Shown one piece after another: positions 23,325-36,009 of a DNA stretch of 64,000 nucleotides (within the stretch, counting starts at the first letter, position 1; every line of letters begins with the position of its first letter). Position numbers and translations under genes: made by a program. The DNA is taken from NCBI RefSeq assembly GCF_008728515.1, contig NC_044981.1, forward strand, positions 131,689,937 to 131,753,936, in the 5' to 3' direction. Source of the DNA: Papio anubis. Its lineage: Eukaryota; Chordata; Mammalia; Primates; Cercopithecidae. The notes beneath the pieces are model-generated. The model did not search any database, was not told where the DNA came from, and was given only the letters and a program-made list of their open reading frames with translations.

Positions 23325-23899
23325 CCCTTTCTAACTTTTTGATTGGTCATTTAGTGCCATAAATTTCGCTCTTAACACTGCCTTAGCTGTGTCCCAGAGA
23401 TTCTGGTACATTGTTTATTTGTCCTCTTTAATTTCAAAGAACTTCTTGGTTTCTGCTGTAATTTTATTATTTACCCAAAAGTCATTCAGAAGCAGTTTAT
23501 TCAATTTCCAAGTAATTGTATGGTTCTGAGTGAATTTCTTGGTCTTGATTTCTAATTTGTTTGTGCTGTGGTCCAAGAGATTGTTTATGATTTCAGTTTT
23601 TTTGCATTTGCTGACAAGGGTTTTACTTCTGATTACATGATCAATTTTAGAGTAAGTGCCTGTGGCAGTGAAAAGAACGTATATTCTGTTGTTTTGGGAT
23701 GGAGAATTCTGTAGACGTCTATCAGGTCCATTTGATCCAGTGCTGAGTTCAGGTGCTGAGTATCTTTGTTAATTTTCTATCTTCATGATCTGTCTAATAT
23801 TGACAGTGGGGTATTAAAGTGTCCCATTATTGTGGGAGTCTACATCTCTTTGAAGGTCTCTAAGAACTTGCTTTATGAATCTGGGTGCTCCTGTGTTGG

Positions 23900-23928
23900 G
23901 GGTGTGTGTGTATATATATATATATATA
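23900..23928. repeat. (TG)n(TA)n short microsatellite
   Basis: GTGTGTGTG then TATATATATATATATA within the L1. Confidence 0.9.
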
Positions 23929-24136
23929 GGATAGTTAGATTTTCTTGTTGAATTGAACCCTTCACCATTATGTAATGACCTTCTTTGTCTTTTTGATCTT
24001 TGTTGGTTTAAAGTCTGTTTTGTCTGAAACTAAGATTGCAACCCCTGCTTTTTTCTGTGTTTCAAATTGCTTGGTAGATGTTTATCCATCCCTTTATTTT
24101 GAGTGTAAGTGTGTCACTGCATGTGAGATATGCAAG

Positions 24137-24227
24137 CTGGATAAAGCACCAAGACCCATTGGTATGCTGTCTTCAAGAGACTGGATAAAGAAGACAGCAT
24201 ACCAATGGGCCTCAGGTCTTTATCCAG
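24137..24227. repeat. 37-bp inverted repeat inside L1
   Basis: Arm 24137-24173 (CTGGATAAAGCACCAAGACC…) and arm 24191-24227 are reverse complements at 32 of 37 positions by eye, with a 17-base spacer that itself contains CTGGATAAAG. L1 normally carries only the right-hand arm. Confidence 0.9.
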
Positions 24228-24550
24228 TGTGCCACTCCATGTCTTTTAATTGGGGAATTTAGTCCATTTACATTCAAGGTTAGTATGGATATATGTGGAT
24301 TTGTTCTGTTCATCATGATGTTAGCTGGTTGTTTTGCAGACTTGTTTATATGGTTGCTTTATAGTGTCACTGATCTGTGTACTTCAGTGTGTTTTTGTAG
24401 AGGCTGGTAACAGTCTTTCCTTTCCATGTTTAGTGCTCAGGAGCTCTTGTAAGGCAGGTTTGATGGCAACAAATTCCTTCAACACTTGCTTTTTTGAAAA
24501 GGATCTTATTTCTTCCTCACTTAAGAAATTCTGGGTTGGAATTTTTCTTT

Positions 24551-24857
24551 TTTTTTTTCTTTCTTTTTTTTTTTTTTTGAGATAGAGTCTTGCTCTGTTG
24601 CCTGGGCTGGAGTGCTGTGGTGCAATCTTGGCTTACTGCAACCTCCACTTCCTGGGTTCAAGCAATTCTGCCTCAGCCTCCCTAGTAGCTGGGATTACAG
24701 GTGCACACCACCATGCCTGGCTAATTTTGCATTTTTAGTAGAGACAGGGTTTCACCATGTTGGTCAGGCTGATCTTGAACTCCTGACCTCAGGTGATCCG
24801 CCCATCTTAGCCTGCCAAAGCACTGGGATTACAGACATGAACCAGCATGCCCAGCCT
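24551..24857 (-). mobile_element. Alu
   Basis: T-rich tail 24545-24579, both monomers antisense, ends at CATGCCCAGCC. Inserted at the ORF1/ORF2 side of the minus-strand L1. Confidence 0.95.
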
Positions 24858-26263
24858 CTTTTCTTTAAGAAGTTTGAATATTGGCCCCCAATCTTTTCTG
24901 GCTTGTAGGGTTTCAGCTGAGAGGCCTGCTGTTTGTCTGATGTACTTCCCTTTGTAGCTGCCTTTCACATTTTTTCTTTCATTTTGACCTTGGAGAATCT
25001 GATGATTACGTGTCTTGGCCATGATCTTCTTGTGAAATATTTTACTGGGGTTTTCCGCATTTCCTGAATTTGAATGTTGGCCTTTCTAGCTAAGTTGGAG
25101 CAGTTCTCATGGATTATATCCTGAAATATGTTTTCCAAGTTGGTTCAATTTTTCCCCATCTCTTTCAGGGACAGCAATGAGTCATAGATTTGGTCTTTTT
25201 ACATAATCCCCTATTTCTCAGAGGTTTTTTTTCATTCCTTTTCATTCTTTTTTCTCTTTTCTTGTCTGACTATTTAAGAAAGGCAGTCTTCAAGCTCTGA
25301 GATTCTTTCCTCTGCTTGGTCTGTTCTACTATTAATACTTGTGATTGCATTATGAAATTCTTGTAGTGTGTTTTTCAGCTCTATCAGGTTGGTTACATTC
25401 TTTTCTATACTGGCTATTTTGTCTGTCAGTTTCTGCATTGTTTTATTATGATTCTTAGCTTCCTTGGATTGGGTTTCAACATATTCCTGTAGCTCAGTGA
25501 TCTTCATTCCTATCCATATTCTGAATTCTATTTCTGTCATTTCAGCCGTCTCAGCTCAGTTCAGAATCCTTGTGAGAGAGGTGATGTGGTCATCTGGAGG
25601 GAAGAAGTCACTCTGGCTTTTTGAGTTGTAAGGGTTCTTGTGCTGGTTTTTTCTCATTTTTGTGGGCTTATGTTCCTTTAATCTTTCAAATTGCTGACCT
25701 TTGAATTTTTTTTTTAGTTATATTTGATGCCCTTGAGGGTTCGGTTGTGGCATAAGGTGTATTCAACCTCCTGGCTTTGTTTCTGGAAGATTTTAGGGGG
25801 GCCAGTGCTCAGCTTTCAACTCCTGGACTACATGCTCTAATTCTGGGGGTTTTGTGCTGGGTTCTAACGTGGTTCTCTGACTCCTTGAGGTTAGGAATCC
25901 ATTGTACTTGAGGGCTGAAGGGCTTCTGAACCACTGGTCACTACACTTCAATGGGTAGTGTCAGCCAAAAGTGTTTCAGTGCGGTGACAGTGGGATCCAT
26001 CCCTGTTTGCATGTGCCAGCAGCAGTGGTAGCAGCAGCTGCAGCAGGATGCTAGCAGGTACTGGAATTCTTGCCTCCCTGTGGGCATTCACCACAGGTCC
26101 AGAAGCAATGCAGTTGTGGGAGTGCAGGGGGCCCCAGCTGGTGACTGTGTGCCTGGTCACACTGATGATGGTGAAATAATACACTTTTTAGATAAATGTA
26201 AGAATAATGTTTTAGTTTAACTTTGTTACCTTCCTTAGAGATATTTTTTAAAATTAGCAGGAG

Positions 26264-26381
26264 TCCGCTGGGCATGGTGTCATGTGCCTATAATTCCAGC
26301 TACTCAGGAGGCTGAGGCAGGAGGATTGCTGGAGACCAGGAGTTTGAGGCCAGCCTGCACAACATAGCAAGACCCCGTCTC

Positions 26382-26416
<35 letters not shown>

Positions 26417-26418
26417 AA
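26264..26418 (+). mobile_element. Alu monomer (FLAM-like) with (CAA)n tail
   Basis: A single 7SL-like left monomer ending GACCCCGTCTC, then 14 CAA units (26377-26418). Monomer form predates dimeric Alus. Confidence 0.85.
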
Positions 26419-27566
26419 GTATCAGAAGTCATTGTAAAGGTATACCTGAGCAAGAAAGAAAGCTACATATACTGAATTATAGAATCTGTTCTGTTTCCTG
26501 TTATCACTCCTAAAATTCATGTATACTAAAGTGTGAACAATGACAAGCATGGGTTATAAGAGCAGAAACAGCTCCTTAATGAGAATGAACTGACTGTAGG
26601 TGGGAGGGTGTCTTTCTTCTAGCCCAATTTGTCCAGCCTGATTGATGAGCTTTAAAATGCTTTCCCCAATCTGGGGACAATATGCTCAATAAATATTTCT
26701 TTCTTTTCTTTCTTTCTTATCCATTTTGCTTCCTTCTGCCTTTCACCATTGGTGTCAATATGGCTCCACTGTATCTGAGGGCTTAAATGATGAGTCACCT
26801 GGCTTCATTCACCCCACACCCTGTTTTTTGATATATTTTCAACCCCCTTTCAATGCACCCTCCAGTTACAGCTCAGCCTAAACTGATCCAGTTTGCTCTT
26901 TATTTTTGTACGTCCTGGCCTCAGGCCTTGCTCTGATTCTCAGCTATTGTTTTCATCTCTTTTCCACAGTTCAGGGAATCAGTTTCTCAGGCAACACCGC
27001 TCTTGATCTATTTATATGCCTTAGGTCCTCCCCTTTCAGCTTTTGTTTTAAATCGCCCCCCACCCAGACCCATCTTGGCCTTCTGCATTTATTTGTAAGT
27101 CAGTGGTTTAAAACTCAGTGTGCACTTTCCCACTAATGCTGCACAAAACTGTTTGTACCTCAGGCACATCTATAAAAGCAAATGAGAGCATTTTTTAGCA
27201 ATTTTTCTGAATAGTATGGCAGACATGAGTAGTATGAAGAGAAAACTGAGCAAATATTGTAAATCTAATGTATGACTCAGATTAGGGCTCAGTAGATAAG
27301 AGTTTTTTCCTTCATCATGACCTTACTGCCAAACAAAATATACTCTCATAGCTTTTCCCCTATACTTCAGTCTCTGAAATAAGCACATAATCCTCTGGAG
27401 GAGGCCTAGTGTTTTCAACTGTTAGTAACAATGGGAAAAGATGAAGTATACAAGTGTTCTTTAACTTTTATGGACATCCCCTTAGATCGTGAAGTGAAAG
27501 CCATTGTAACATATTGATACCAATGTTGAAAGGGAGAAGCAAAATGGAAGAGATGGGAAAGCAGGA
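26419..27566. other. Unassigned interval
   Basis: Some C-rich stretches (27040-27070) but no coding or RNA signature recognised. A TTTC-rich tract lies at 26698-26720. Confidence 0.4.
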
Positions 27567-27768
27567 AGGAAACATTTATTGAGTACATACTCAGTGGTAG
27601 GCACTTTCCGGTATGACCTCACTGAATCATCCATCTTGTGTTATCTCTGTTCTATACAGACGAGAACATTATACCTCCGAGGTGATGAATCTCACCCAAG
27701 TTCCGACAACTGGTAGGTGGTGGAGCTGAAATTTAAAGCTGATTTTGTCTAACTTCTAAGACTGTAAT
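27567..27768 (+). repeat. MIR SINE
   Basis: ACATTTATTGAGTACATACT, TCAGTGGTAGGCACTTTCC and the TAGGTGGTGGAGCTGAAATT end give a full MIR. Confidence 0.85.
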
Positions 27769-27937
27769 ATTTAATACGTTTAATAGACATAAAAATGTGT
27801 ATAAATAATATCTGACATTTTTATTAAAATAAACATTTTTCTGTCTCTCATAATCTTAATTATCTACCTTCTTTACCCAGGGAAGCACTATGCCATTGTT
27901 CTCCTAGAGTAATTTTATATTGCAATCATAATATGCC

Positions 27938-28240
27938 AGCCAGGCTTGGTGGCTCATCCCTGTAATCCCAGCACTTTGGGAGGCCAAGGCAGGTGGATCA
28001 CTTGAGGTCAGGAGTTCAAGACCAGCCTGGCCAACATGGCGAAACCCCATCTATACTAAAAATACAAAAATTAGCTGGGTGCGGTGGCGGGCTCCTGTAG
28101 TCCCAGCTACTCTGGAGGCTGAGGCATGAGAATCGCTTGAACCTTGGAGGAGGTGGTTGCAGTGAGCCGAAATCATACTACTGTACTCCAGTCTGGGCAA
28201 CAGAGTGAGACTACCTCAAAAATATATATATATATAATAT
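27938..28240 (+). mobile_element. Alu with (TA)n tail
   Basis: Full dimer; tail changed to AAAATATATATATATATA. Confidence 0.95.
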
Positions 28241-28892
28241 GCCTAATTAATATGAGAAATTTGAGTAAAATGGCAATTTAGTTTTGTTTTTCACAGACTT
28301 GCTTTATAAGGAATTTATAATAAAAATGCCTTTCTAAATGTAACTGTGGTATAATTTCCTCAGTTATTTAATAGCTTCCAGATGCTTGGATAATTTTGTC
28401 TAAAAACGTTTAAAATTATTGAACTTCTTTGCTGTTTAAATAGTGCTTATAATAAAGTAAGTCTTCTCTCCCCTGTTAGGCTTTGTGATGTTGAAAACTT
28501 TTTGAAGTCATAACTTCAAAGTAGTTTACATGGTTATTGTCTCATAATAAATACAAGATTATAGACTTTTCTGTGAGATTATAAAGGAAATTAAAAAGAA
28601 ATAATGACAAAGTGACTTCCCATGTTCATATTCTTTCTTTAAATGTTTACCAGTTGGCTGCTAAACTTGATAGACTGAAAAGTCTTATTGACATCAAAGG
28701 ATATTTTCTCCAGGACAAAGGGCCAAGTGCAGTACCTTAATTGTCAACTCACAGATCACTGGCAATATAGTTAAACAATTTACTTAGACTTCAGATAAAG
28801 TGAATGACAATTTGTGCAGTGGGAAGTAAAAAAATCCAGGTTTGTAGGTTGGAGGCATGGACAGCAAAGTTTCCTTTTGTTAACAGTCAGAA
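28241..28892. other. Unassigned AT-rich interval
   Basis: No recognisable feature. Confidence 0.4.
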
Positions 28893-29211
28893 TTATTATT
28901 ATTATTATTAGTAGTAGTAGTAGTATTTTGAGATGGAGCTTTGCTATTGCTGCCCAGGCTAAAGTGCAATGGTGCAATCTCAGCTCACCACAACCTCTGC
29001 CTCCTGGGTTCAAGCGATTCTCCTGCCTCAGCCTCCCAAAGAGCTGGGATTACAAGCACCTGCCACTACGCCTGGCTAATTTGTTTTTTCAGTATAGACA
29101 GGGTTTCACCATGTTGGCCAGGCTGGTCTCAGACTCCTGACCTCAGGTCATCCACCCACCCAGGCCTCCCAAAGTGCTGGGATTACAGGCATGAGCCACT
29201 GCACCTGGCCC
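28893..29211 (-). mobile_element. Alu with (ATT)n(AGT)n tail
   Basis: Trinucleotide repeats at 28893-28926 occupy the tail position. Both monomers antisense. Confidence 0.95.
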
Positions 29212-30062
29212 AAAACAGTTGCTAAATGGTGAGGAGAAATATGGACCCAATTGAAAAAAGGATGGAGAATTACAAATGAGACATTTAAAGACAATGTTTA
29301 TGTTTTAAATCCCTAGAGTCTGAAGATTAGAGAAGGGGATCTGATTTAAACTACAAAAACAAAAATGGCTAGTGACTGAGGGTGAGAGAAAAACTTTTTA
29401 AGTTTTGCTTTCTCTGTTTTAAAAAGAGATAATGGCTTAAGGCTGCAGAAAATAACAACAACAACAAAAAGGGATAGCTTGAACTTCAGTAATAGTGTGA
29501 CAGAGAGTGACACATGGCTGTTGCCATTGTGTGTGTGTGGTAAGCTCCCGTGACTACCACACTTCCGGATGAAGCTCTGTTATACAGGCGTGTTCTTTTT
29601 ATTAGTCATCACCTACCTTCCATCTGAATTGGTGTGAGTACAAAAACACACACTTCTTTTACATGACTTACACGTTAGTGCTAAGCCCTAAGAACTGTTG
29701 AGAACTTAGACCTGAACCCTCTCGTAGTAAACTTGCTTTTCAAGTGTAGCTTTAAAAAAATTAAAAGGAGGCACACATTGTAAATATTATTGCAGTAGAA
29801 GATTCCACTTGCTTGGAGTTCATACCATTATATTCCAAACAATTGGTGAGATACTTATTCAGAAGTGGTTTTCAGTTGTTTCATTATATTGTTTCCTGGA
29901 TCTTTTTCATCCTTTCCTCTAGTAATTCTCTTTACTGAAGTTATTCCATGATCCGATAAAAGGACCATGTCATCAGGCTGGAAAAAATAACTTGTTTACT
30001 TTTCTCAGACTATTATTTTTTGCCTTGATTTGTCTTCTATCCCTTTTTCCATTTCTTTTTCT
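29212..30062. other. Unassigned interval
   Basis: Ends in a CCTC/CT-rich low-complexity tract (30063-30105). No other feature. Confidence 0.4.
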
Positions 30063-30105
30063 TCTCCCGCCCTCCCTCCCTCCCTCTCTCTCTCTCTTTT
30101 TTTCT

Positions 30106-30413
30106 TTCTTTCTTTCAACAGGATTTCACTCATTTCACTCTGTCACCCAAACTGGAGTTCAGTAGTACGATCCTAGCTTACTGCAGCCTTGAACTCCTGG
30201 GCTTGGGGATCCTCCTGGCTCAGCCTTCCAAGGAGCTAGGAGTACAGGCATGTGCCATCACACCCAGCTAATTTTTATTATTATTTTGTGCGTTTAGGAA
30301 TAGTGTCTTGCTTTATTGCCCAGGCTAGTCTTGAACTCTGGATCTCAAGTGATCCTCCTACCTTGGCCTCTCGAAGTGCTGGGATCACAGACATGAGCCA
30401 CCATGTCCAGCCC
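30106..30413 (-). mobile_element. Old Alu (J-like)
   Basis: TTTC-rich tail then strongly diverged antisense dimer ending CATGTCCAGCCCC. Confidence 0.9.
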
Positions 30414-30798
30414 CTTTTTTTCTTGATGGATAAAAAGGAGGATATAATAAGATAGGCCTTCCTTTGCCTACATGTGCTCTCCCACAGGCTATGCAACCCA
30501 TATTCTGTGAGTGAGTTTTTAAAAAATACTTTTTACTTTAGAACCTATATTGATTGAGAAATATATTTCTTCACCTGTGCATATATACAAAAACATAATT
30601 ATGTTACTGCTCTAATTCCCCGACTACTCACAGGAACAATCATATCCCATTCACATTGTTATGTTGAAAATTTAAAAATACATACATTGGAGACAGAGGT
30701 CATATAGACAGATGTACAAATCTACCACATATTTATTTTAAAGTCCGTCATTGATCTCCCTGAATACAAAGTGAAACTGCTGTTGAAAAACATTAAAC
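30414..30798. other. Unassigned interval
   Basis: AT-rich, nothing recognised. Confidence 0.4.
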
Positions 30799-31112
30799 AG
30801 GCCGGTCGTAGTAGCTCATGCCTTTAATCCCAGCATTTTCAGACACTGAGGCAGACAGATTGCTTGAGTTCAGGAGTTTGAGACCAGCCTAGGCAACAGG
30901 GTAAAACCCCATCTCTTCAAAAATAAAAAATAAAAATAAAAATAAAAATAAGCCGGGCATGGCATGCAGGACATGCGTGTGTTCCCAGCTACTCAGAAGG
31001 CTGAGGTGGGAGGATCACTTGAGCCTGGGAGGCAGAGGTTGCAGTGAGCTATGATCTCACCACTACACTCCAGCCTGGGTGATGATGAGATCCTGTTGCA
31101 AAAAAAAAGACA
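30799..31112 (+). mobile_element. Old Alu
   Basis: Diverged dimer with an (AAAAT)n linker (30920-30950) and short tail. Confidence 0.93.
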
Positions 31113-31115
31113 AGT

Positions 31116-31200
31116 AAAAAGAAGCAAGCTTGGTTTTCAAAATTAAATGTTGAATATTTTTATCCAGCATTTAATTTGAAAACCAAACTTGCTTCTTTTA
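31116..31200. repeat. 36-bp inverted repeat (hairpin) next to Alu
   Basis: GAAGCAAGCTTGGTTTTCAA at 31121-31140 is matched by the reverse complement of TTGAAAACCAAACTTGCTTC at 31177-31196. Arms of about 36 bp have three or four differences; the loop is 12 bases (31153-31164). Confidence 0.92.
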
Positions 31201-31470
31201 AAAAAAATTTTACAGAAATGAAAATAAAAGTTGGTAATTACTTAGGTAACAGTAATTAACAGGTTGGAGTTAAGGAGATAGGTCAACCCTATCAAACCTA
31301 ATGTTAAGGTTAGGATCTGTATTATTTTTAAAGGTATTTAATATTTTAATACAATTTGAAATACACACACAGAGTGAGGAGTTTAATTCTTTCTGCTAGG
31401 AAGGCCTACGATAAAAGCACAGAAATGCTGCTACTTAGAGTTGGTATAGACACACATTTTTTCCTTAGCA
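31201..31470. other. Unassigned interval
   Basis: Short AT-rich stretch without recognised content. Confidence 0.35.
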
Positions 31471-31783
31471 TTTTTGTTTTTGTTTTTGTTTTTTTTTTGA
31501 GATGGAGTTTCACTCTTGTTGCCCAGGCTGGAGTGCAACGGCGCGATCTGGGCTCACCGCAACCTCTGTCTTCCCGGTTCAAGCGATTCTCCTGCCTCAG
31601 CCTCCCGAGTAGCTGGGATTACAGGCGTGCACCACTACGCCCGGCTAATTGCGTATTTTTGATAGAGACGGGGTTTCTCCATGTTTGTCAGGCTGGTCAC
31701 AAACTCCTGACCTCAGGTATTCTGCCCGCCTCAGCCTCCCAAATTGCTGGGAGTACAGGCATGAGCCACTGGGCCCGACCAGC
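31471..31783 (-). mobile_element. Alu (S-like)
   Basis: (TTTTTG)n tail then full antisense dimer, with high CpG retention (GCGCGATC, CGCCCGGC). Confidence 0.95.
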
Positions 31784-31798
31784 ATTTGTTTAATTCAA

Positions 31799-31967
31799 CT
31801 TTTTTTTTTTTTTTTTTTTTTTTGGAGAGGCCTTCACTCTGTCACCCAGGCTGGAGTGCAGTGGCGCCATCTTGGCTAACTGCAACCTCCACCTTCCGGG
31901 TTCAAGCGATTCTCCTGCCTCAGCTTCCCAAGTAGCAGGTGCGCACCACCACGTTCAGCTAATTTTT
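31799..31967 (-). mobile_element. 5'-truncated Alu (right monomer only)
   Basis: T-run 31800-31823, right monomer antisense, stops at CAGCTAATTTTTG where the old L1 begins. Confidence 0.9.
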
Positions 31968-32657
31968 GAAGTACAACATTCATGCAGAAAGTTCACAAAT
32001 TATAAATCTACCACTCAATGAATTTTTACAAAATTAACACACTTGTGTAACCACCACCCATATGAGAAAATACATCATTGACATCACCTCAAAACCCACT
32101 TTCAGTCATTCCTTCACCAGTAAGTTAACCATCATCCTTGATTGATATCACCATAGATTATTATTATCTGCTTTTGTGCTTTGTATATATAGACTCGTAT
32201 TGTGTATATTCTTCTATTGGGCTTTTTTCACTCACCATTACATTTTTGAGGTACATCCACGTCTGATTGTAGAAAATTTATTCATTTTCATTGCTGTATT
32301 ATAACTGATTATATGAGCATACCACAATTCTATTCTTTGGGCATATTCCATTATTTGGGTTATTTCAAAAATGCTGTTATGCACATTTGCATATGTGTCT
32401 TTTGGTGTGTTTATGTACACGTTTCTTTACAACATATTCCTTGGAGTAGAATTTTTGGGCCGTAAGATATGCATATGCTCAGCTTTAGTATATTTAGCCA
32501 GTTTTCCAGATTAGTTTTACCAGTTTGGACTCTCATCATCCTTAACATTTGGTATTCATTCTTTTTACTTTTAGCCCTTTTGGTGGCTACATAGTGGTAA
32601 TACACCATGATTTCAATTTGCATTCCTCTGGTGACTAACGATGTTGAGCAACTTTTC

Positions 32658-32935
32658 TGTTTTATTTTGTTTTATTTCCATAGGATTTTGGGGAACAGGT
32701 AGCGGTTGGTTACACGAGTAAGTTCTTTAGTGGTGATTTTTAAGCTTTACGTGAACCCATCACCTCAGCAGTATGCCCTGTACCTAACTTGTAGTATTTT
32801 ATCCTTTACCCCACTCCCACAATCCCCCTCAAGTCCCCAAAGTCCATTGTATCATTTTTATGCCTTTGCATCCTCATAGCTTAGCTCCCACTTATGAGTG
32901 AAAACATACGATGTTTGGTTTTCCATTCCTGAGTT
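32658..32935 (-). mobile_element. L1 3' tail nested in the older L1
   Basis: The text CCTTTGCATCCTCATAGCTT then AGCTCCCACTTATGAGTG is an L1MA/PB-like 3' end. The host is duplicated around it: GATGTTGAGCAACTTTTC before and GACGTTGAGAAAGTTTTC after, a decayed target duplication. Confidence 0.8.
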
Positions 32936-33869
32936 AGACGTTGAGAAAGTTTTCATATGTTTGTTAATCCTTTGAGTATCCTGTTTGTATGAAGTTGCCA
33001 TGTCTTTGGCCCATTTTCCACTGGGTGTTTTGGTTATTTTTATTGGTTTGTAGATGTTCTTTATATACTCTACACAAGGATACTTTGTCAAATATGTGAA
33101 TTCCAAACATTACTTCCACCCCACAACTTGCCTTTTCATTCTCTTAATGGTGTCTTCTCCTGAACAATTGTTCTTAATATTAATGAATGCAACAGATCAG
33201 TCTGTTTCTTTATGGGCTGTGTATGTGTACATGCACACATACGTTAATTCTAAGAAACTGCTACCTATCCCAAGATTATGAAGACATTCTTTCATATTAC
33301 CTTTTGTAGATAAGAGCTTTACATATTTCCATTTACATTAGGTCTATTATACAATCTAGCCACAACTGATTTTTATATGGACAGGGAAGAATGGATCAGG
33401 ATTCGTTTATTTTTCCATATAGATATCCAATAGACCCAATACCATTTATTTCCATTTATTTGATAAGAACATTCTTTCTCTGTTTCCCTGCAGCAGCACC
33501 TTTCTCACAAATTGAGTAACTATACATGTGTGGGTCTGGTTTCCAACACTCTGTTGTATTCCAGTGGCCTATTTGTTTATCCTTCTGGCAATATCATGTA
33601 TCTTATAGCTTTACAATAAGTCTTGATATCAAATACTGCCAAATGCACCCAGATTTTGAACTAAAAGAATATTTTTAACTAAATGAAAGCAAAAATATAA
33701 TATCAAAATGCATGAAATGTTAAGAATTTTATAGCCATAAATGCATATATAAGGAAAAAAGAAATACTGAAAAAGCAATAATCTAGCTTTTTGAAGATTT
33801 TAGAAGAACAACAAATGAAATAAATAAAAGAATAAGGGCAGATACTAATTAGATTTAAAAAAAAACACC

Positions 33870-34180
33870 ATCTGGGAGTGGTGGCTCTCGCTTATAATCC
33901 CAGCACTTTGGGATACCTAGGCGGGCGGATCAACTGAGGTTGGGAGTTCGAGACCAGCCTGACCAAAATGGAGAAACCCCATCTCTACTAAAAATACAAA
34001 AAAAAAATTAGCCAGACATGGTGGCACATGCCTGTAATCCCAACTACTAGGGAGGCTGAGGCAGGAGAATCATTTGACCCTGGGAGGTGGAGGTTGTGGT
34101 GAGCCGAGATTGCGCCATTGCACTCCAGCCTGGGCAACAAGAGCGAAACTCTGCCTCAAAAAACAAACCAACCAACAAAC
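33870..34180 (+). mobile_element. Alu
   Basis: Full dimer with (CAAA)n-type tail. Confidence 0.95.
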
Positions 34181-34192
34181 AAAAAACACTCG

Positions 34193-34488
34193 GGGGGCTG
34201 AGCGTGGTGACTCATGCCTATAATCCCAGAGCTTTGGGACACTGAGGTGAGAGGATGGCTTGAAGTAAGGAGTTTGACATCACCCTGGGCAACATAGCAA
34301 GACTCTGTCACTATAAAAAAAAAAATAATGTAGCCAGGCATGGGGGCAAGCACCTGTAGTCCTAGCTACTCAGAAGGCTGGGGTGGAAGGATCAATTGAA
34401 GCCAGGCGTTTGAGGTTTCAGTGAACTATAACTGCACTATTGCACCCAAACCTGGGCAACAGAGTAACACCCTGTCTCTTTAAAAAAA
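34193..34488 (+). mobile_element. Old Alu (J-like)
   Basis: Diverged full dimer immediately downstream of the previous Alu in the same orientation. Confidence 0.92.
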
Positions 34489-34590
34489 GACACTGGGAAA
34501 AAAATTAAAGCCAAAAGGTCTTCTTTAAAATGACTAATAAAATTGATTAACCCCCAGCAAGACTATTCAAGAAAAAAAGAGAAAGCACCT

Positions 34591-34785
34591 AGCCTGGGCC
34601 ACATAGGGAGACCTCATCTCTACAAAAAATTAGTCGGGTGTGGTGGCACAACCATGGCCCCAGCTACTTGGGAGGCTGAGATGACAGGATTGCTTGAGCC
34701 CAGGAGGCAGAGGTTGCAATGAGCCAAGATTGTACCACTGCATTGCATCCTGGGCAATAGAGTAAGACCGTCTCAAAAAACAAAC
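34591..34785 (+). mobile_element. 5'-truncated Alu
   Basis: Starts late in the left monomer (AGCCTGGGCCACATAGGGAG) and continues through the right monomer. Confidence 0.9.
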
Positions 34786-35277
34786 AACAACGAAAAGAGA
34801 AAGTATAATGACCTAGGCCAGAAATAAAGAGACAGCACTACAGATCCTTTTGACATTAAAAGGGTAATAAAAACATGAACAATTTATGCCAATAAATTTG
34901 AAAATTCAGAAGAAATTTTGATTCCTTTAAAAATGCAACTTACCAAAACGTTTTTTGATTTAAAAAGCTCTGTAATTAAAAACCTTTCCACAAAAATTTC
35001 TGAGACTATATGTCTTTATTGGTGAATTATTATACACTTAAGAAAAAATAACACCAATCTTGTAAGAACTCTTTCAAAGAATAGAAAATGAGTGTAAACT
35101 TTGCAACTTATAAGGCTAACATCACCTTGATACCAAAATTTGATTAAGGACATTACTAAAAAGGAAATATTACAATTCAATGTCTCTCGTGAATAAAAAT
35201 GCAAAAATTCTAAATACAGTATTAGCAAATTGAATATAGCAGTGTGTACAAAGGTAATACATTACAATCAAATTGAT

Positions 35278-35576
35278 TTTTTTTTTTTTATTATTTTTTG
35301 AGGTGGAGTCTTGCTCGGGTACCCAGGCCGTAGTGCAGTGGCGCCATCTCAGCTCATTGCAACCTCTGTCTTCCAGGCTTAGGCAATTCTCCCACCTCAG
35401 CCTCTTGAGTAGCTGGGACTACAGGTGTGTGCTACCACATCTGGCTAACTTTTTGTATTTTTTGGTAGAGACAGGTTTCATCGTGTTGCCCAGGCTGGTC
35501 TCCAACTCCTGAGCTCAAGTGGTCCTCCCACCTCCCAAAGTGCTGGGATTATAGGCGTGAGCCACCATGCCTGGCC
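35278..35576 (-). mobile_element. Alu
   Basis: T-run tail and antisense dimer ending CATGCCTGGCC, inserted in the plus-strand L1 block. Confidence 0.94.
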
Positions 35577-36009
35577 TAAACTGAATTTATTATAGGAGCA
35601 CAAAGTTGACTTAACATTTGAAAATCAATTAATGTAATTCACTTCATAAAGGAAAGAAATCATATATGATCATCTTAATAGATTCAAAGAAAAAAACTCA
35701 TTTGATTAAATTTAACAGCTGCTCATTATTTAAAAAAAAAGAAAAAGAAGAGAACTCTTCACAATTTAGGAATAAAAAGAAACATTCTTAGTTTGATAAA
35801 AGATATTTACCCAAAAAGCTAAACACAGGCATTCTACTTAATAATGAATGAAATATTCTCCTTGAAACTAGGAATAAGATATAGAGCCACATTGTCATTA
35901 GTTCTATTCAACATTGGCCCAGCTAGTACAGTAAGTCAAGAACAAGGAATAAAGAACAAAATGAGAAGAATGAAAGAAAACTATTATTTGAAAATAAAAT
36001 ATGGGTAGT

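Larger units (their letters stand above)
19450..26165 (-). pseudogene. Near-complete primate L1, inactive, hosting four later insertions
   Basis: Read on the minus strand it runs from 5' UTR-like sequence (about 26165-25560) through ORF1 (about 25550-24870), ORF2 (about 24540-19700) and 3' UTR (to 19450). A surviving ORF1p coiled-coil piece is open at 25274-25540 (heptads around NLIELKNTLQEF and DQAEERISELED). An RT-region piece is open at 22325-22567. At 21792-22094 the RT catalytic site is altered (LFSDMIL, where the family has an aspartate pair). Without inserts it is about 5.5 kb. Insertions are an AluYRa-like copy (19822-20139), a young L1 tail (20631-20852) and two Alus (23010-23324, 24551-24857). 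An inverted duplication lies at 24137-24227. Multiple stops and frameshifts exclude activity. Confidence 0.9.
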
